A stretch of 6,281 nt of DNA from an uncultured Gammaproteobacteria bacterium (lineage in GTDB: Bacteria; Pseudomonadota; Gammaproteobacteria; Chromatiales; Chromatiaceae), in assembly GCA_937926265.1 (NCBI GenBank), contig CALAZS010000245.1, forward strand, positions 1 through 6,281, given 5' to 3'. This document shows positions 6,278 through 6,281 of this stretch, one piece after another; the first letter of the stretch is position 1; each line of letters starts with the position of its first letter. The notes below the pieces were generated by a model, which was not told where the DNA came from, searched no databases, and saw only the letters and a program-made list of their open reading frames with translations. The position numbers and the translations under genes are program-made.

Positions 6278-6281
6278 ACAC

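Noticed and set aside
6174..6281. Possible end of an upstream gene such as rodZ on the minus strand
   Set aside because: The open minus-strand frame is only about 28 codons, includes the palindromes, and its translation does not resemble a known C-terminus.

Overview
The window looks like a chromosomal segment of a gammaproteobacterium of moderate GC. The evidence is a Uup-type ABC-F protein, an IspG of the long (about 420-residue) form, a Crp/Fnr regulator with an FNR-like helix-turn-helix, and a consensus FNR-type operator. The genus cannot be read from the sequence. Nothing here is a phage, transposon, CRISPR array or RNA gene. Most of the content is housekeeping, with a less familiar secreted-protein cluster at the left edge.

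Layout, left to right. (1) Bases 1-192 hold the 3' end of a gene that enters from outside the window and encodes a beta-rich product with an internal repeat of about 30 residues. It overlaps by ATGA the start of an unrecognised exported-protein gene (from 189). That second gene appears broken by a one-base frameshift near 606-617, and its second half (about 611-991) continues in the -1 frame. (2) On the minus strand, 4058 to 1009, is a compact three-gene operon read leftwards: uup (ABC-F ATPase), a small exported protein of unknown function overlapping it by ATGA, and a class I SAM-dependent O-methyltransferase starting at TTG behind a good Shine-Dalgarno. (3) Bases 4059-4193 are an AT-rich divergent control region, with a perfect TTGAT-N4-ATCAA palindrome at 4058-4071. 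(4) Rightward from 4194 is a Crp/Fnr family regulator carrying the E..SR recognition helix of FNR but only part of the FNR cysteine set. (5) Converging on it, with only 3 bases between the stop codons, is ispG (6173 to 4905). (6) The right edge (6236-6277) carries two tandem hairpins that look like an intergenic REP-type element.

How the pieces may work together: the regulator has the residues expected to read the palindrome in its own upstream region, so autoregulation and oxygen- or redox-responsive control of the divergent uup operon is the simplest model (inference). IspG is an Fe-S enzyme of the MEP isoprenoid pathway; its convergent placement does not by itself imply co-regulation. I found no clear undescribed multi-gene system. 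The points most worth following are the FNR box between uup and the regulator, the altered cysteine set of that regulator, the frameshifted exported protein, and the conserved-looking uup / small exported protein / methyltransferase operon.
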